Source of the DNA: Pseudomonas frederiksbergensis
Lineage (GTDB): Bacteria > Pseudomonadota > Gammaproteobacteria > Pseudomonadales > Pseudomonadaceae
DNA: 64,000 nt
Assembly (NCBI RefSeq): GCF_001952935.1
Contig: NZ_CP018319.1
Location: 4,236,001-4,300,000, forward strand
Direction of reading: 5' to 3'
Made by a program: the position numbers and the translations under genes. Shown piece by piece: positions 44,256 through 52,747 of this stretch. Each line of letters begins with the position of its first letter. The stretch's first letter is position 1. Below the pieces are notes generated by a model. That model ran no database searches, had not been told where the DNA came from, and saw nothing but the letters and a program-made list of their open reading frames with translations.

Positions 44256-46789
44256 TGCGTATAGTAATTGACATGCAGGGCGCGCAAACCGAAAGCCGCT
44301 TTCGGGGGATTGGCCGCTACAGCCTGTCGCTGGCCCAGGGCATTGTTCGCAACTGCGCTGAGCATGAAGTCTACCTGGTGCTTAACGGCATGCTCAGCGA
44401 CAGCATCGACAGCATTCGCAGCGCGTTCATCGATCTGCTGCCACAGAGCCATATTCGTGTCTGGTACGCAGAGGGGCCCGTTGCCGACCGCAATCCGGCC
44501 AACCTGTGCAGAAAGCAAGTAGCCGAACGCATTCGCCAGGCCTGCATCGATGAGCTCAAACCCGATGTGGTCCATGTCACCAGCGCGGTCGAGGGCTACA
44601 TGGACGATGCGGTCATCGGCAGTCCACTGCTGGACACTCACGCACTGGTCAGCGCCACACTCTATGACTTGATTCCGCTGATCAGCCCCAAGCAGTACCT
44701 GGACAGCAATCCCGGCTACAAGAAGCACTACCTGGAAAAGGTCGAGGCTTTCAAGAACTATGGTCTGCTGCTATCCATATCCGAATTCGCCAGGCAAGAA
44801 GCCCTGTCGTTGTTGCCGCTGGACGATACCAGGCTGGTCAACGTCTCGACCGCGGCGGATGATGTCTTCCGCCCGGTGTCCTTGAGCCCGGATGAGCGTG
44901 ATGCCCTGACGAACAAATTCGGCCTGCGCGAGACCTTCGTGCTGTATTCCGGCGGGGCAGACGACCGCAAGAACCTGCCACAACTGATCACGGCGTTTGC
45001 CGCCATCAAGCCGCAGCTGGGTGAGCTGCAGTTGGTCTTTGCCGGCAAGATGCCGCAATGGCACATCGACAAGTATCGCGAGCTCGCCTTGAGCAAGGGC
45101 CTGAGTCAGACAGACCTGGTATTCACTGGTTTCATCACCGACGCGGAACTGGTGGCGCTATACAACACCTGCCGGGTTTATGTATTCCCGTCGTGGCATG
45201 AAGGATTTGGCTTGCCACCGCTCGAGGCCATGAAGTGCGGGGCACCGGTGATTGGTGCCAATACGTCCAGCGTGCCCGAGGTGATCGGCTGGGAAGACGC
45301 GACCTTCGACCCGTTTGATATCCACGCGATGTCCGGAAAACTTCGCCAGGCACTGACGGACGATAATTTCCGCGCTGCACTGGCAACACATGGTCTGCAG
45401 CGCGCAAAACAGTTCTCTTGGGACCGTACCGGCAAGGCCTCTGTGGCGGCGTTCGAGCAAGCCTTGGCCAAATTCGAGCGACCAGCGAAGCGCACGGATA
45501 CCCCTCACTCATCAGGAGACGGTACACAAACGCTGATCAACGCATTGGCTGGCACCGGACACCTGCACACAGGCGCTGTAGACATCCAGCGGCTGGCGAA
45601 GGCTATCGACTATTCGCTGCAAGGCCCGGCCGGCAAGCCGACCCTGTTTGTCGACATCTCAGAGTTGTGCAAGCACGACGGCAAAAGTGGGATTCAGCGG
45701 GTAGTGCGCAGCATTTTAGTGGAGTGGTTGAACCATCCGCCCGAAGGCTATGAAGTCAAGCCGGTGTACACCATAGTGGGCGAGCCCTTTTACCGCTATG
45801 CGGCGCAGTTCACCACAATGTTCCTGGGTAAGGAAGCTAGCGAAGCGGACCAGGACGAGGCCATCACCTACCGCGCTGGAGACGTTTACTTGTGTCTGGA
45901 TCTGCTCATGGACGTGCTGCCACACAAGCAAACCTACCTCGATACAATGCGCGCCCACGGGGTCAGCATTTTCTTCGTGGTCTATGATCTTCTAATCCTG
46001 CAACTGCCTCATTGTTTTATTGAAAGCCTGCAAGCGCACTACGTGAAATGGATTCATGCCGTAGCCCAGTATGACGGCGCGATGTGTATCTCCCATGCAG
46101 TTGCTGACGAGTTACGCGAGTGGCTGGACAAAAATGTGCCGCCACGCAAGCGCCCATTCCGTATCGGGGCATTTCACCTTGGCGCCGATATTGATCAGTC
46201 AATGCCATCCACGGGTTTGCCGGAAAACCCGGCGTTGCGGATAGAGTCGCTGGAGGCGTTCCCGAACTTTCTGATGGTCGGCACATTGGAACCCCGCAAA
46301 GGGCATGCGCAGACCCTTGATGCTTTCGAGCGACTTTGGGCGGCTGGCGTTCAGGCAAACCTGATCATCGTAGGCAAGCACGGCTGGCTGGTGGATGAGC
46401 TTGCAGCCAGGCTTTTAAGTCATCCAGAACTGGGGAGACGGCTGCTCTGGCTCGAAGGGGTAAGCGATGAATACCTGGAGCATCTCTATAACCACTGCGA
46501 CTGCCTGATAGCTGCCTCATATGGCGAAGGCTTCGGCCTGCCATTGATCGAAGCGGCACAGTACAAGCTGCCGATTATCGCGAGGGATCTGCCCGTATTC
46601 CGAGAAGTGGCGGGCGAGTTCGCCTGGTACTTCAACGGCGCCACTGCGCAGGACATTGCTGAGAGCCTGACCGAATGGCTGAAGCTGTATGAATACAAGC
46701 TGCATCCGCAATCCGGGGAAATGCCTTGGCTTACCTGGAAAGGCAGTGCACAGCAGCTCATTGGCGAGATTGATAAATGCGCGTTCTAA
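44255..46789 (+). CDS. Two-domain GT4 glycosyltransferase, WbdA-like mannan polymerase
   Basis: This 844-residue protein has two GT-B glycosyltransferase family 4 domains in tandem. Each retains the EX7E motif: HEGFGLPPLEAM (about 314-325) and GEGFGLPLIEAA (about 756-767). The first domain contains SGGADDRKNLPQLITAFA and the second VGTLEPRKGHAQTLDAF, both sugar-nucleotide-binding half motifs. The length, domain plan and place in the operon match WbdA of E. coli O9a, which polymerises mannose by alternating two linkage activities. Linkages here are unknown. It overlaps the methyltransferase stop by one base. Confidence 0.85.
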   Translation: MRIVIDMQGAQTESRFRGIGRYSLSLAQGIVRNCAEHEVYLVLNGMLSDSIDSIRSAFIDLLPQSHIRVWYAEGPVADRNPANLCRKQVAERIRQACIDELKPDVVHVTSAVEGYMDDAVIGSPLLDTHALVSATLYDLIPLISPKQYLDSNPGYKKHYLEKVEAFKNYGLLLSISEFARQEALSLLPLDDTRLVNVSTAADDVFRPVSLSPDERDALTNKFGLRETFVLYSGGADDRKNLPQLITAFAAIKPQLGELQLVFAGKMPQWHIDKYRELALSKGLSQTDLVFTGFITDAELVALYNTCRVYVFPSWHEGFGLPPLEAMKCGAPVIGANTSSVPEVIGWEDATFDPFDIHAMSGKLRQALTDDNFRAALATHGLQRAKQFSWDRTGKASVAAFEQALAKFERPAKRTDTPHSSGDGTQTLINALAGTGHLHTGAVDIQRLAKAIDYSLQGPAGKPTLFVDISELCKHDGKSGIQRVVRSILVEWLNHPPEGYEVKPVYTIVGEPFYRYAAQFTTMFLGKEASEADQDEAITYRAGDVYLCLDLLMDVLPHKQTYLDTMRAHGVSIFFVVYDLLILQLPHCFIESLQAHYVKWIHAVAQYDGAMCISHAVADELREWLDKNVPPRKRPFRIGAFHLGADIDQSMPSTGLPENPALRIESLEAFPNFLMVGTLEPRKGHAQTLDAFERLWAAGVQANLIIVGKHGWLVDELAARLLSHPELGRRLLWLEGVSDEYLEHLYNHCDCLIAASYGEGFGLPLIEAAQYKLPIIARDLPVFREVAGEFAWYFNGATAQDIAESLTEWLKLYEYKLHPQSGEMPWLTWKGSAQQLIGEIDKCAF

Positions 46790-46832
46790 CGCGCCAGCCA
46801 TTATCTAATATGAATTTCAGGGTGTTTTGATT

Positions 46833-48473
46833 ATGGGTTTCAAGCTTGACTCGACGGGGAGGGCCGGCTTTGCGGTGGCTTTGGCAATTGGATTGCTATT
46901 TGTCTGGCGATATTTCCCCGCCGGGTTCGTCGCAGGTACATCTTCTTATTGGTTGACTGAAGTTGACGACGTCACTCAATACTTTGCTGGTTTCAATGCG
47001 TTTTTCAGCTCACCGTTCAGCTACCCCCTACTGGCCTTCGATAGCATCAATTATCCCCAAGGCACTCGTGCAACGTTTGTCGACGCAATCCCCATGTATG
47101 CGTTGTTGCTCAAGCTCTTTGTGCCGTCCAGTTTTGCCCCATTCAACCCCTTCGGAGTCTGGGTAGCCCTGGCATTTGTCGGCCAAGCGGTATGCGGCTG
47201 GTGGATACTCCGGGAACTGCAGATAAAGTCATGGCTTGCCTTGCTGGCGCTGATCGTGTGCTTGTTGACGTTTCCAGCACTCACTACGCGGTTAGGCCAT
47301 ATATCACTGATGTCGCACTGGATCATATTGTGCTCCCTAGCACTGTACATCCGGTGTAGAAGGACCAGTCAACCGCAGCGTTGGGCTTGGTCACTGCTGC
47401 TGGTGGCTGCGTTTTACATCAACATCTATTTATGTGTAATGGCAAGCGCCGTTTATATGGTCAGCTGTCTGTACAACCGTGCGAAGTTTCAGCCCGCCGA
47501 ACTAGGCCGGGCGCTTATACCATTCCTGATAATCGGCGCGAGTTTATTCCTGACCATATTCCCGATGGAGCAAGTGGCAGTCGCGGCAGAGACAGGGTTC
47601 GGCACGTACTCGATGAACCTGCTATCACCTTTTCATGGCGGCAATTACCTGATATTTCCTAACCCGGAAATGACGGGCCAGTATGAAGGCTTCAACTACC
47701 TGGGCCTTGGCGTACTCCTGGCATTTGCATTGAGTCTCGTACTGAACCGCAAGGCCGCAGTGGGCAGTTTTTCAAAGCATGGGGCACTGGCCGCGCTGAT
47801 GTTACTGTTTACGGCCTATGCGTTATCTAACATCGTTTATTACGGTATCCACCAAATAGTTTCCATCAACTATCCGTCGTTCATGGACCGAATCACTTCG
47901 CAGTTCCGTGCTTCTGGCCGTTTCTTCTGGCCTGTCGGATACTGCGTCACCATTTTTGCCATCGCGACCCTGTACAAGAGACTCAGCACAGTTGTGTTTG
48001 CAGGGTGCATGGTTGCATTGGTGCTGTTGCAAGTGTCTGACCTGTCGAACCTGCGCCATCGACTTGTCGACACTGCCAAGCGTCCAGCTGCTGCAGTATT
48101 GACGCAGTCTGCATGGGATCAGCAAGCTACCAGCGACATTCAGTATCTGTATTTCTATCCGAAATTCCGCTGCGGACGTTCTGACCTGATTCTTAATACG
48201 TTGATGCCCACCATGCGCTATGCCGCTGTGCACAACCTCAAGATTAACACTGGCTATGTCGCGCGCGCGAACTCCAACTGTAGCGCCGAGAGCACCAAGG
48301 CTGAAATCGCTGCATCGGTGCTGGACCATTCCTTATATGTGTTTGTGAAGGGCGATCTTCCGCAAGTGGAGCAGGTGAAAGCCCTGTTTCCGGCCGATCA
48401 GCAACCTACATGTAAAGACGTCGACTTTGCCCATATCTGCCGTATCAATCAATCGGGGCGTGAAGCACAATGA
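46833..48473 (+). CDS. Polytopic membrane protein, probable O-antigen-modifying (Gtr-type) glycosyltransferase
   Basis: This is a 546-residue membrane protein with about ten to twelve hydrophobic segments and a short C-terminal hydrophilic domain of about 110 residues containing four Cys. The start is taken at the ATG at 46833. An early acidic patch in the first periplasmic loop (WLTEVDDVTQYFAGFNAF) resembles the catalytic D/E loop of GT-C glycosyltransferases. It is followed directly (overlap of 4 bases) by gtrB and gtrA, so it is most likely the strain-specific Gtr that moves a sugar from an undecaprenyl carrier onto O-antigen in the periplasm. The sugar and acceptor are inferred, not seen. 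Confidence 0.75.
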   Translation: MGFKLDSTGRAGFAVALAIGLLFVWRYFPAGFVAGTSSYWLTEVDDVTQYFAGFNAFFSSPFSYPLLAFDSINYPQGTRATFVDAIPMYALLLKLFVPSSFAPFNPFGVWVALAFVGQAVCGWWILRELQIKSWLALLALIVCLLTFPALTTRLGHISLMSHWIILCSLALYIRCRRTSQPQRWAWSLLLVAAFYINIYLCVMASAVYMVSCLYNRAKFQPAELGRALIPFLIIGASLFLTIFPMEQVAVAAETGFGTYSMNLLSPFHGGNYLIFPNPEMTGQYEGFNYLGLGVLLAFALSLVLNRKAAVGSFSKHGALAALMLLFTAYALSNIVYYGIHQIVSINYPSFMDRITSQFRASGRFFWPVGYCVTIFAIATLYKRLSTVVFAGCMVALVLLQVSDLSNLRHRLVDTAKRPAAAVLTQSAWDQQATSDIQYLYFYPKFRCGRSDLILNTLMPTMRYAAVHNLKINTGYVARANSNCSAESTKAEIAASVLDHSLYVFVKGDLPQVEQVKALFPADQQPTCKDVDFAHICRINQSGREAQ

Positions 48474-49414
48474 CCCTCTTAATAAAGCGCAAGATTTCCC
48501 TTGTTTCACCTTTCTATAACGAAGAAAAGGGTGTACAGGCGTTCTTCAATAGACTCAATGAAGTGTTCGCGCCCTTGGCCGACCGATACGACCTTGAAGT
48601 CATCGCCATTAACGACGGCAGCCGTGATCAGACCTACGTGGAGTTGGTCAAGGCCAAGGCAGATAACGATTACTTAGTCATTGTCGACCTGTCGCGCAAC
48701 TTCGGCAAGGAGGCGGCCATTTCTGCGGGGCTTGATTTCGCAACTGGCGATGCGGTGATTCCAATTGACTCCGATCTTCAGCATCCACCCGAAGTGGTTA
48801 TCGAGCTCATTGAAAAATGGGAAGAGGGTGCTGAGGTGGTGCTAGCCAAGCGAGTTGACCGTGAAACAGACCGACCTATTCAAAAGCTGACTGCCAACTA
48901 CTTCTACAAGCTGCATAACCGTATTTCAGATATCGATATCCCTGCTGACGTCGGTGATTTTCGCCTGATGGATCGCAAGGTAGTCGAAGCACTGAAAACC
49001 TTGCCGGAGACTCGCCGTTTCATGAAGGGACTGTTTGCCTGGGTGGGTTTCCGCACCACCACGGTGGAATATAAAGTAGCGCCCCGTGAACATGGCACTA
49101 CTAGCTTCAATACCTGGAAACTGTGGAACTTCGCGCTCGAAGGCATCACCAGTTTCAGCTCTGCACCTCTTAGAGTATGGACCTACCTCGGTGGTGCGAT
49201 ATCGACGCTGTCGTTCGTCTACGCCGCCTATCTGTTGATCAAGACCCTGTTCTTTGGCATCGACACTCCCGGCTACGCCTCGATCATGATCACCGTGTTG
49301 TTCGCCAGCGGTGTGCAACTGATCGGGATCGGCGTGCTGGGTGAATACGTGGGCAGGATCTTTGCTGAGTCCAAGAAGCGGCCGGTGTATATCGTCCGTG
49401 ACGTGATCAGGTAG
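48470..49414 (+). CDS. gtrB: GtrB-type undecaprenyl-phosphate glycosyltransferase
   Basis: In this 314-residue GT2 enzyme the catalytic domain has SLVSPFYNEEKGV, INDGSRDQTY, VDLSRNFGKEAAISAGLDFA, DSDLQHPPE and the R-F-M-K-G motif ETRRFMKGLFAW. Two C-terminal transmembrane helices follow (WTYLGGAISTLSFVYAAYLLI and later ASIMITVLFASGVQLIGIGVLG) with GEYVGRIFAESKKRP. GtrB transfers glucose, or a related sugar, from a UDP-sugar to undecaprenyl phosphate. It overlaps the upstream Gtr gene and is followed 5 bases later by gtrA. Confidence 0.92.
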   Translation: MTLLIKRKISLVSPFYNEEKGVQAFFNRLNEVFAPLADRYDLEVIAINDGSRDQTYVELVKAKADNDYLVIVDLSRNFGKEAAISAGLDFATGDAVIPIDSDLQHPPEVVIELIEKWEEGAEVVLAKRVDRETDRPIQKLTANYFYKLHNRISDIDIPADVGDFRLMDRKVVEALKTLPETRRFMKGLFAWVGFRTTTVEYKVAPREHGTTSFNTWKLWNFALEGITSFSSAPLRVWTYLGGAISTLSFVYAAYLLIKTLFFGIDTPGYASIMITVLFASGVQLIGIGVLGEYVGRIFAESKKRPVYIVRDVIR

Positions 49415-49419
49415 TCAGC

Positions 49420-49806
49420 ATGATCATTCCCGCGAAATACCATGAATTCATACGCTTCGGTCTGGTAGGCGTAGCGAACACGATGGTACATGCTGGCATC
49501 GTCATTGCGCTGATGGAGGCCTTGGCACCTCCTGCCTTTCTGGCGAACGGCGTTGCGTTTGTGTTTGCCAACCTGATGTCTTACTCGCTCAACAGCCGGT
49601 TCACTTTCAAGACTCCCGTGAGCTTCTTGGGCTACAGGCGTTTCCTGCTGGTTTCCCTGGTGTCCTTGACCCTCACGTTATTGATCACCTTGGTAGTTGA
49701 ATACCTGGGGTGGCATTACGGTGTTGGCTTGATCATGGTGATACTGGTGGTGCCGGTACTAAACTATATGGTCATGAAGGTCTGGGCATTTGCCCCCGTG
49801 CATTGA
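49420..49806 (+). CDS. gtrA: GtrA-family flippase
   Basis: This 128-residue protein with four transmembrane helices begins YHEFIRFGLVGVANTMVHAGIV, the GtrA signature, and contains FANLMSYSLNSRFTFK. GtrA-like proteins are thought to flip undecaprenyl-phosphate-glucose to the periplasmic face. It completes the three-gene Gtr set, though in the order gtr-gtrB-gtrA, the reverse of the phage gtrA-gtrB-gtr order. A GC-rich stem overlaps its stop codon. Confidence 0.9.
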   Translation: MIIPAKYHEFIRFGLVGVANTMVHAGIVIALMEALAPPAFLANGVAFVFANLMSYSLNSRFTFKTPVSFLGYRRFLLVSLVSLTLTLLITLVVEYLGWHYGVGLIMVILVVPVLNYMVMKVWAFAPVH

Positions 49807-49812
49807 CGGGGG
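49793..49812 (+). terminator. Possible terminator at the end of gtrA
   Basis: CCCCCG-TGCATTGA-CGGGGG spans the gtrA stop codon and is followed by CGGTTTGC, a weak T-tract. It is the only stem between convergent gtrA and the fkbM-like gene. Confidence 0.4.
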
Positions 49813-49852
49813 CGGTTTGCTCGCGGGATTCGCAGAACCCAAGGGCGCGTGC

Positions 49853-50947
49853 CTACCTCGCTATTCGGGTTTTCAGCCAGCGTAGCGGCGCGGTAATACG
49901 CCAGCTGGTAGACCGATAGACTGCCTCAAGGGTTTGCTCATGATGGGACTGCATGCTTAGCAGTTCTGCCGTAGGTTGAGCCTGCGTGGCCGGGCTGCCG
50001 AAACGGGTATTAATCCATACCTGCGTCCCATCCAGATAGGTCAATGCCGTCAACTCAGCATCGCTGCCCGGTGTGAACTTACACGGCTTTTCATAAAGCA
50101 ACTTCCAGCCGTTGTTATGCAGCAGGTCGATAATGCCGCCCTCCAACGCCCGGCTATGAGTGGCCACCAGCAGCACCCGCACCTTACGCTGCAATGCATC
50201 CAGGGACGCACGGATGGATTTCAACTCAAAACCCTGTATATCCATGTGCATGAAGTCCACGGCAGGCACGTCCTCCAGCACGGCTTCAATAGTGTAGGTG
50301 TCAATCTCCTCAGCCTTTACTGTGATGCCGCGATAATCCTCGCTGCCACAGCCCTCGATAGGCGACGCGCCCCAGTCCAGCACACTCTGCGAGCCGAATG
50401 AAACCTTGCCGATCTGGTCCGAAATCGCCCCATGTATGCAGCGCACCTGAACCCCGCTGCTGGTCTGTCCAGCACCAGGTTGCGTGTGGCTTTGTGGAAG
50501 GGGAAGCCCGTTATCGGCAAGGTTGGTATAAAAGAGTTGATGGCGTTGCAGGTCCGCTTCCACCGCGATGAGGTTGATGTTGGAAATCCCTCGGCGTAAG
50601 GCCGCTTTCGCTCCGAACACCAACCAAGGGCCATAACCAGCACCCAACTCAACCACCGTGAAGCTACCTTTTGCCTGTTCAAGGGCAACGATTGCGGCGA
50701 GATACTCGATAGCCTCGGCATGCAACGCGTCATCGGGAAAGGGGATGGCTCCTATTTGCTGCTCTGCGGGGTGGCTGTCGATACCAAAATAGGACAGCCT
50801 GGTTCTGACACCGGAAAAATCGGTATAGAACCCTGAGCAGGGCTGTACCTCGGGAGCGGAGTACTTATCGAACAGCTGCAGATCACTTAACTGAACGCCC
50901 AGATAAACCTGGTTCTCTGAGATTGCGTTGCGTAGGTTTTTTTCCAT
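49853..50947 (-). CDS. FkbM-family methyltransferase
   Basis: This protein has 364 residues from the ATG at 50947 (MEKNLRNAISEN, with GGCGGA upstream); an ATG 11 codons earlier is possible. A SAM-binding Rossmann domain is visible: SFTVVELGAGYGPWLVFGAKAALRRG (motif I), INLIAVEADLQRHQ, and DFMHMDIQGFELKSIRASLDALQ, the FkbM DxxGxE-like motif. The last 20 residues carry RSTSWRITAPLRWLKTR, the same tail as the WbdD-like protein. FkbM enzymes O-methylate sugars or lipids. It is a lone leftward gene between the Gtr set and rfbC, so its substrate is probably a sugar of one of these glycans. Confidence 0.85.
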   Translation of the reverse strand: MEKNLRNAISENQVYLGVQLSDLQLFDKYSAPEVQPCSGFYTDFSGVRTRLSYFGIDSHPAEQQIGAIPFPDDALHAEAIEYLAAIVALEQAKGSFTVVELGAGYGPWLVFGAKAALRRGISNINLIAVEADLQRHQLFYTNLADNGLPLPQSHTQPGAGQTSSGVQVRCIHGAISDQIGKVSFGSQSVLDWGASPIEGCGSEDYRGITVKAEEIDTYTIEAVLEDVPAVDFMHMDIQGFELKSIRASLDALQRKVRVLLVATHSRALEGGIIDLLHNNGWKLLYEKPCKFTPGSDAELTALTYLDGTQVWINTRFGSPATQAQPTAELLSMQSHHEQTLEAVYRSTSWRITAPLRWLKTRIAR

Positions 50948-51310
50948 GTGAGGTCCGCCTGCAATGATAGTCCTATTCATCCACTCGCATCGAGGCGAGA
51001 AAGCTGGAGTGGGGAATTGTCTGTGCAGTTACGGTGAAAATCAATGAATCAATGACCGTACCGCAGATGGCCCAATCACGTTCAGTGGCTGTGTATAACC
51101 ACCGATTGTTAAAGCGGTGACTATAGGCTCGCTACCTGAGAAAGGGCGTTGGCCTCGAAGTACCCAAGCCTTAGGTCGACTTTAGTTCCGTAGCCACTTG
51201 ATTTCCCACGAGTGAAGCGACATTTCAGGGCGAGATAATACGAAATTGGATGACTTGCAACGCAAGTGCGAGGTAGCAGCCTACTTCAGCCACCCCGCCT
51301 TGCAAACTGA
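50948..51310. other. Intergenic region upstream of the fkbM-like gene
   Basis: There is no supportable gene in about 360 bases. It should contain the fkbM promoter and the end of the rfbBDAC transcript. I found no clear terminator or promoter motif. Confidence 0.4.
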
Positions 51311-51859
51311 TCAATCGAAGAGATCAGCCTCACTCAACGCCAAACCTTTCTTATCTTTGTCAGACAGCAAAGGCGTGCAATCCATAGGCCATTCAATGCC
51401 GATGGCGGGATCGTTCCAGGCAATGCAACGTTCGCTTTTTGTGGAGTAGAAGTCAGTCGTTTTGTACTGGAACTCGGCAGTTTCGCTCAGGGTGATGAAG
51501 CCATGAGCGAAGCCTGCAGGAATCCAGAGCTGGTTACGGTTTTCCGCTGACAGCACGGCCCCTACCCATTTGCCGAAGGTCGGCGATGAGCGGCGAATGT
51601 CGACCGCTACATCAAAGACTTCGCCCTGGGTAACCCGGACCAATTTGCCCTGTGTGTGGGGCGACAACTGGTAGTGCAGACCGCGTAGAACGCCTTTCAC
51701 GGAGCGTGAATGGTTGTCCTGGCAAAAGTCCGGCTGCAAGCCGGTCACTTCCGAAAACACCCGAGCGTTGAAGCTTTCATAAAAGAAGCCACGGTCATCG
51801 CCGAAGAGCTTTGCTGTAAACAGCACGACTTCTGGAATTTCCAACTTCAGGGCTTGCAT
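51311..51859 (-). CDS. rfbC: dTDP-4-dehydrorhamnose 3,5-epimerase
   Basis: This 182-residue cupin-fold epimerase starts at the ATG at 51859, which overlaps the rfbA stop (TGATG). It shows FGDDRGFFYESFNARVF, QDNHSRSVKGVLRGLHYQ (catalytic His and Arg), GEVFDVAVDIRRSSPTFGKWVG and WIPAGFAHGF. It epimerises dTDP-4-keto-6-deoxyglucose at C3 and C5. It is the last gene of the leftward operon rfbB-rfbD-rfbA-rfbC and the only rfbC in the window, so both rfbBD pairs depend on it. Confidence 0.95.
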   Translation of the reverse strand: MQALKLEIPEVVLFTAKLFGDDRGFFYESFNARVFSEVTGLQPDFCQDNHSRSVKGVLRGLHYQLSPHTQGKLVRVTQGEVFDVAVDIRRSSPTFGKWVGAVLSAENRNQLWIPAGFAHGFITLSETAEFQYKTTDFYSTKSERCIAWNDPAIGIEWPMDCTPLLSDKDKKGLALSEADLFD

Positions 51860-52740
51860 CAAAACACCTTTTCTTTGAGCACGTTTTTCAGGTACTGGCC
51901 ATAACCGTTCTTGGACAACGGTTGCGCAAGGCGTTCGAGCTGGGCGGCGTCGATCCAGCCAGCGCGGTAGCAAATCTCTTCAGGACAGGCGACTTTCAAA
52001 CCCTGACGCCTTTCCAGAGTCGCGATGTACTGCCCAGCTTCCAGAAGGCTGTCGTGAGTACCGGTATCCAGCCACGCATAGCCGCGGCCCATGATCTCGA
52101 CATTCAATTGCTGTTGTTTCAGATACAGCATGTTCAGGTCGGTGATTTCCAGCTCCCCGCGCGGGGAGGGCTTGAGTTCCCGGGCCAGATCGACGACTTG
52201 ACGGTCATAGAAATACAGACCTGTGACCGCGTAGTTGGATTTTGGAACCTTCGGCTTTTCTTCCAGCGACAATACTCGACCAGCATCGTCAAACTCGGCA
52301 ACGCCATAACGCTCCGGGTCTTGTACGTGGTAAGCAAATACCGTCGCGCCAGACTCGCGATTATTTGCGTTGCTCAGCAGAGACTGGAAGTCATGACCGT
52401 AAAAGATGTTGTCGCCCAACACCAATGCCGATTGATCATTACCGATAAAGTCCGCACCAATGGTGAACGCTTGGGCCAAACCATCCGGGCTCGCCTGCAC
52501 GGCGTAAGACAGGTTCAGACCCCACTGGCTGCCGTCACCCAGCAACTGGGAAAAGCGCGGCGTATCTTGCGGCGTCGAGATAATCAGAATGTCGCGAATC
52601 CCTGCCAACAGCAGCGTGCTCAACGGGTAGTAAATCATCGGTTTGTCATAAACCGGCAATAACTGTTTAGAGACTGAAAGCGTTGCCGGGTGCAAACGGG
52701 TACCGGAACCGCCAGCCAGGATTATTCCTTTGCGTGCCAT
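51859..52740 (-). CDS. rfbA: Glucose-1-phosphate thymidylyltransferase
   Basis: This 293-residue protein starts at the ATG at 52740 (MARKGIILAGGSGTRLHPATL), with TGAGG five bases upstream. It carries KPMIYYPLSTLLLAGI, LVLGDNIFYGHDF, FAYHVQDPERYGVAEFD and GYAWLDTGTHDSLLEA, all standard RmlA motifs. It joins dTTP and glucose-1-phosphate and is normally inhibited by dTDP-rhamnose. It is intact, unlike the remnant at 37095, and lies 7 bases after rfbD. Confidence 0.96.
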   Translation of the reverse strand: MARKGIILAGGSGTRLHPATLSVSKQLLPVYDKPMIYYPLSTLLLAGIRDILIISTPQDTPRFSQLLGDGSQWGLNLSYAVQASPDGLAQAFTIGADFIGNDQSALVLGDNIFYGHDFQSLLSNANNRESGATVFAYHVQDPERYGVAEFDDAGRVLSLEEKPKVPKSNYAVTGLYFYDRQVVDLARELKPSPRGELEITDLNMLYLKQQQLNVEIMGRGYAWLDTGTHDSLLEAGQYIATLERRQGLKVACPEEICYRAGWIDAAQLERLAQPLSKNGYGQYLKNVLKEKVF

Positions 52741-52747
52741 AAAAACC

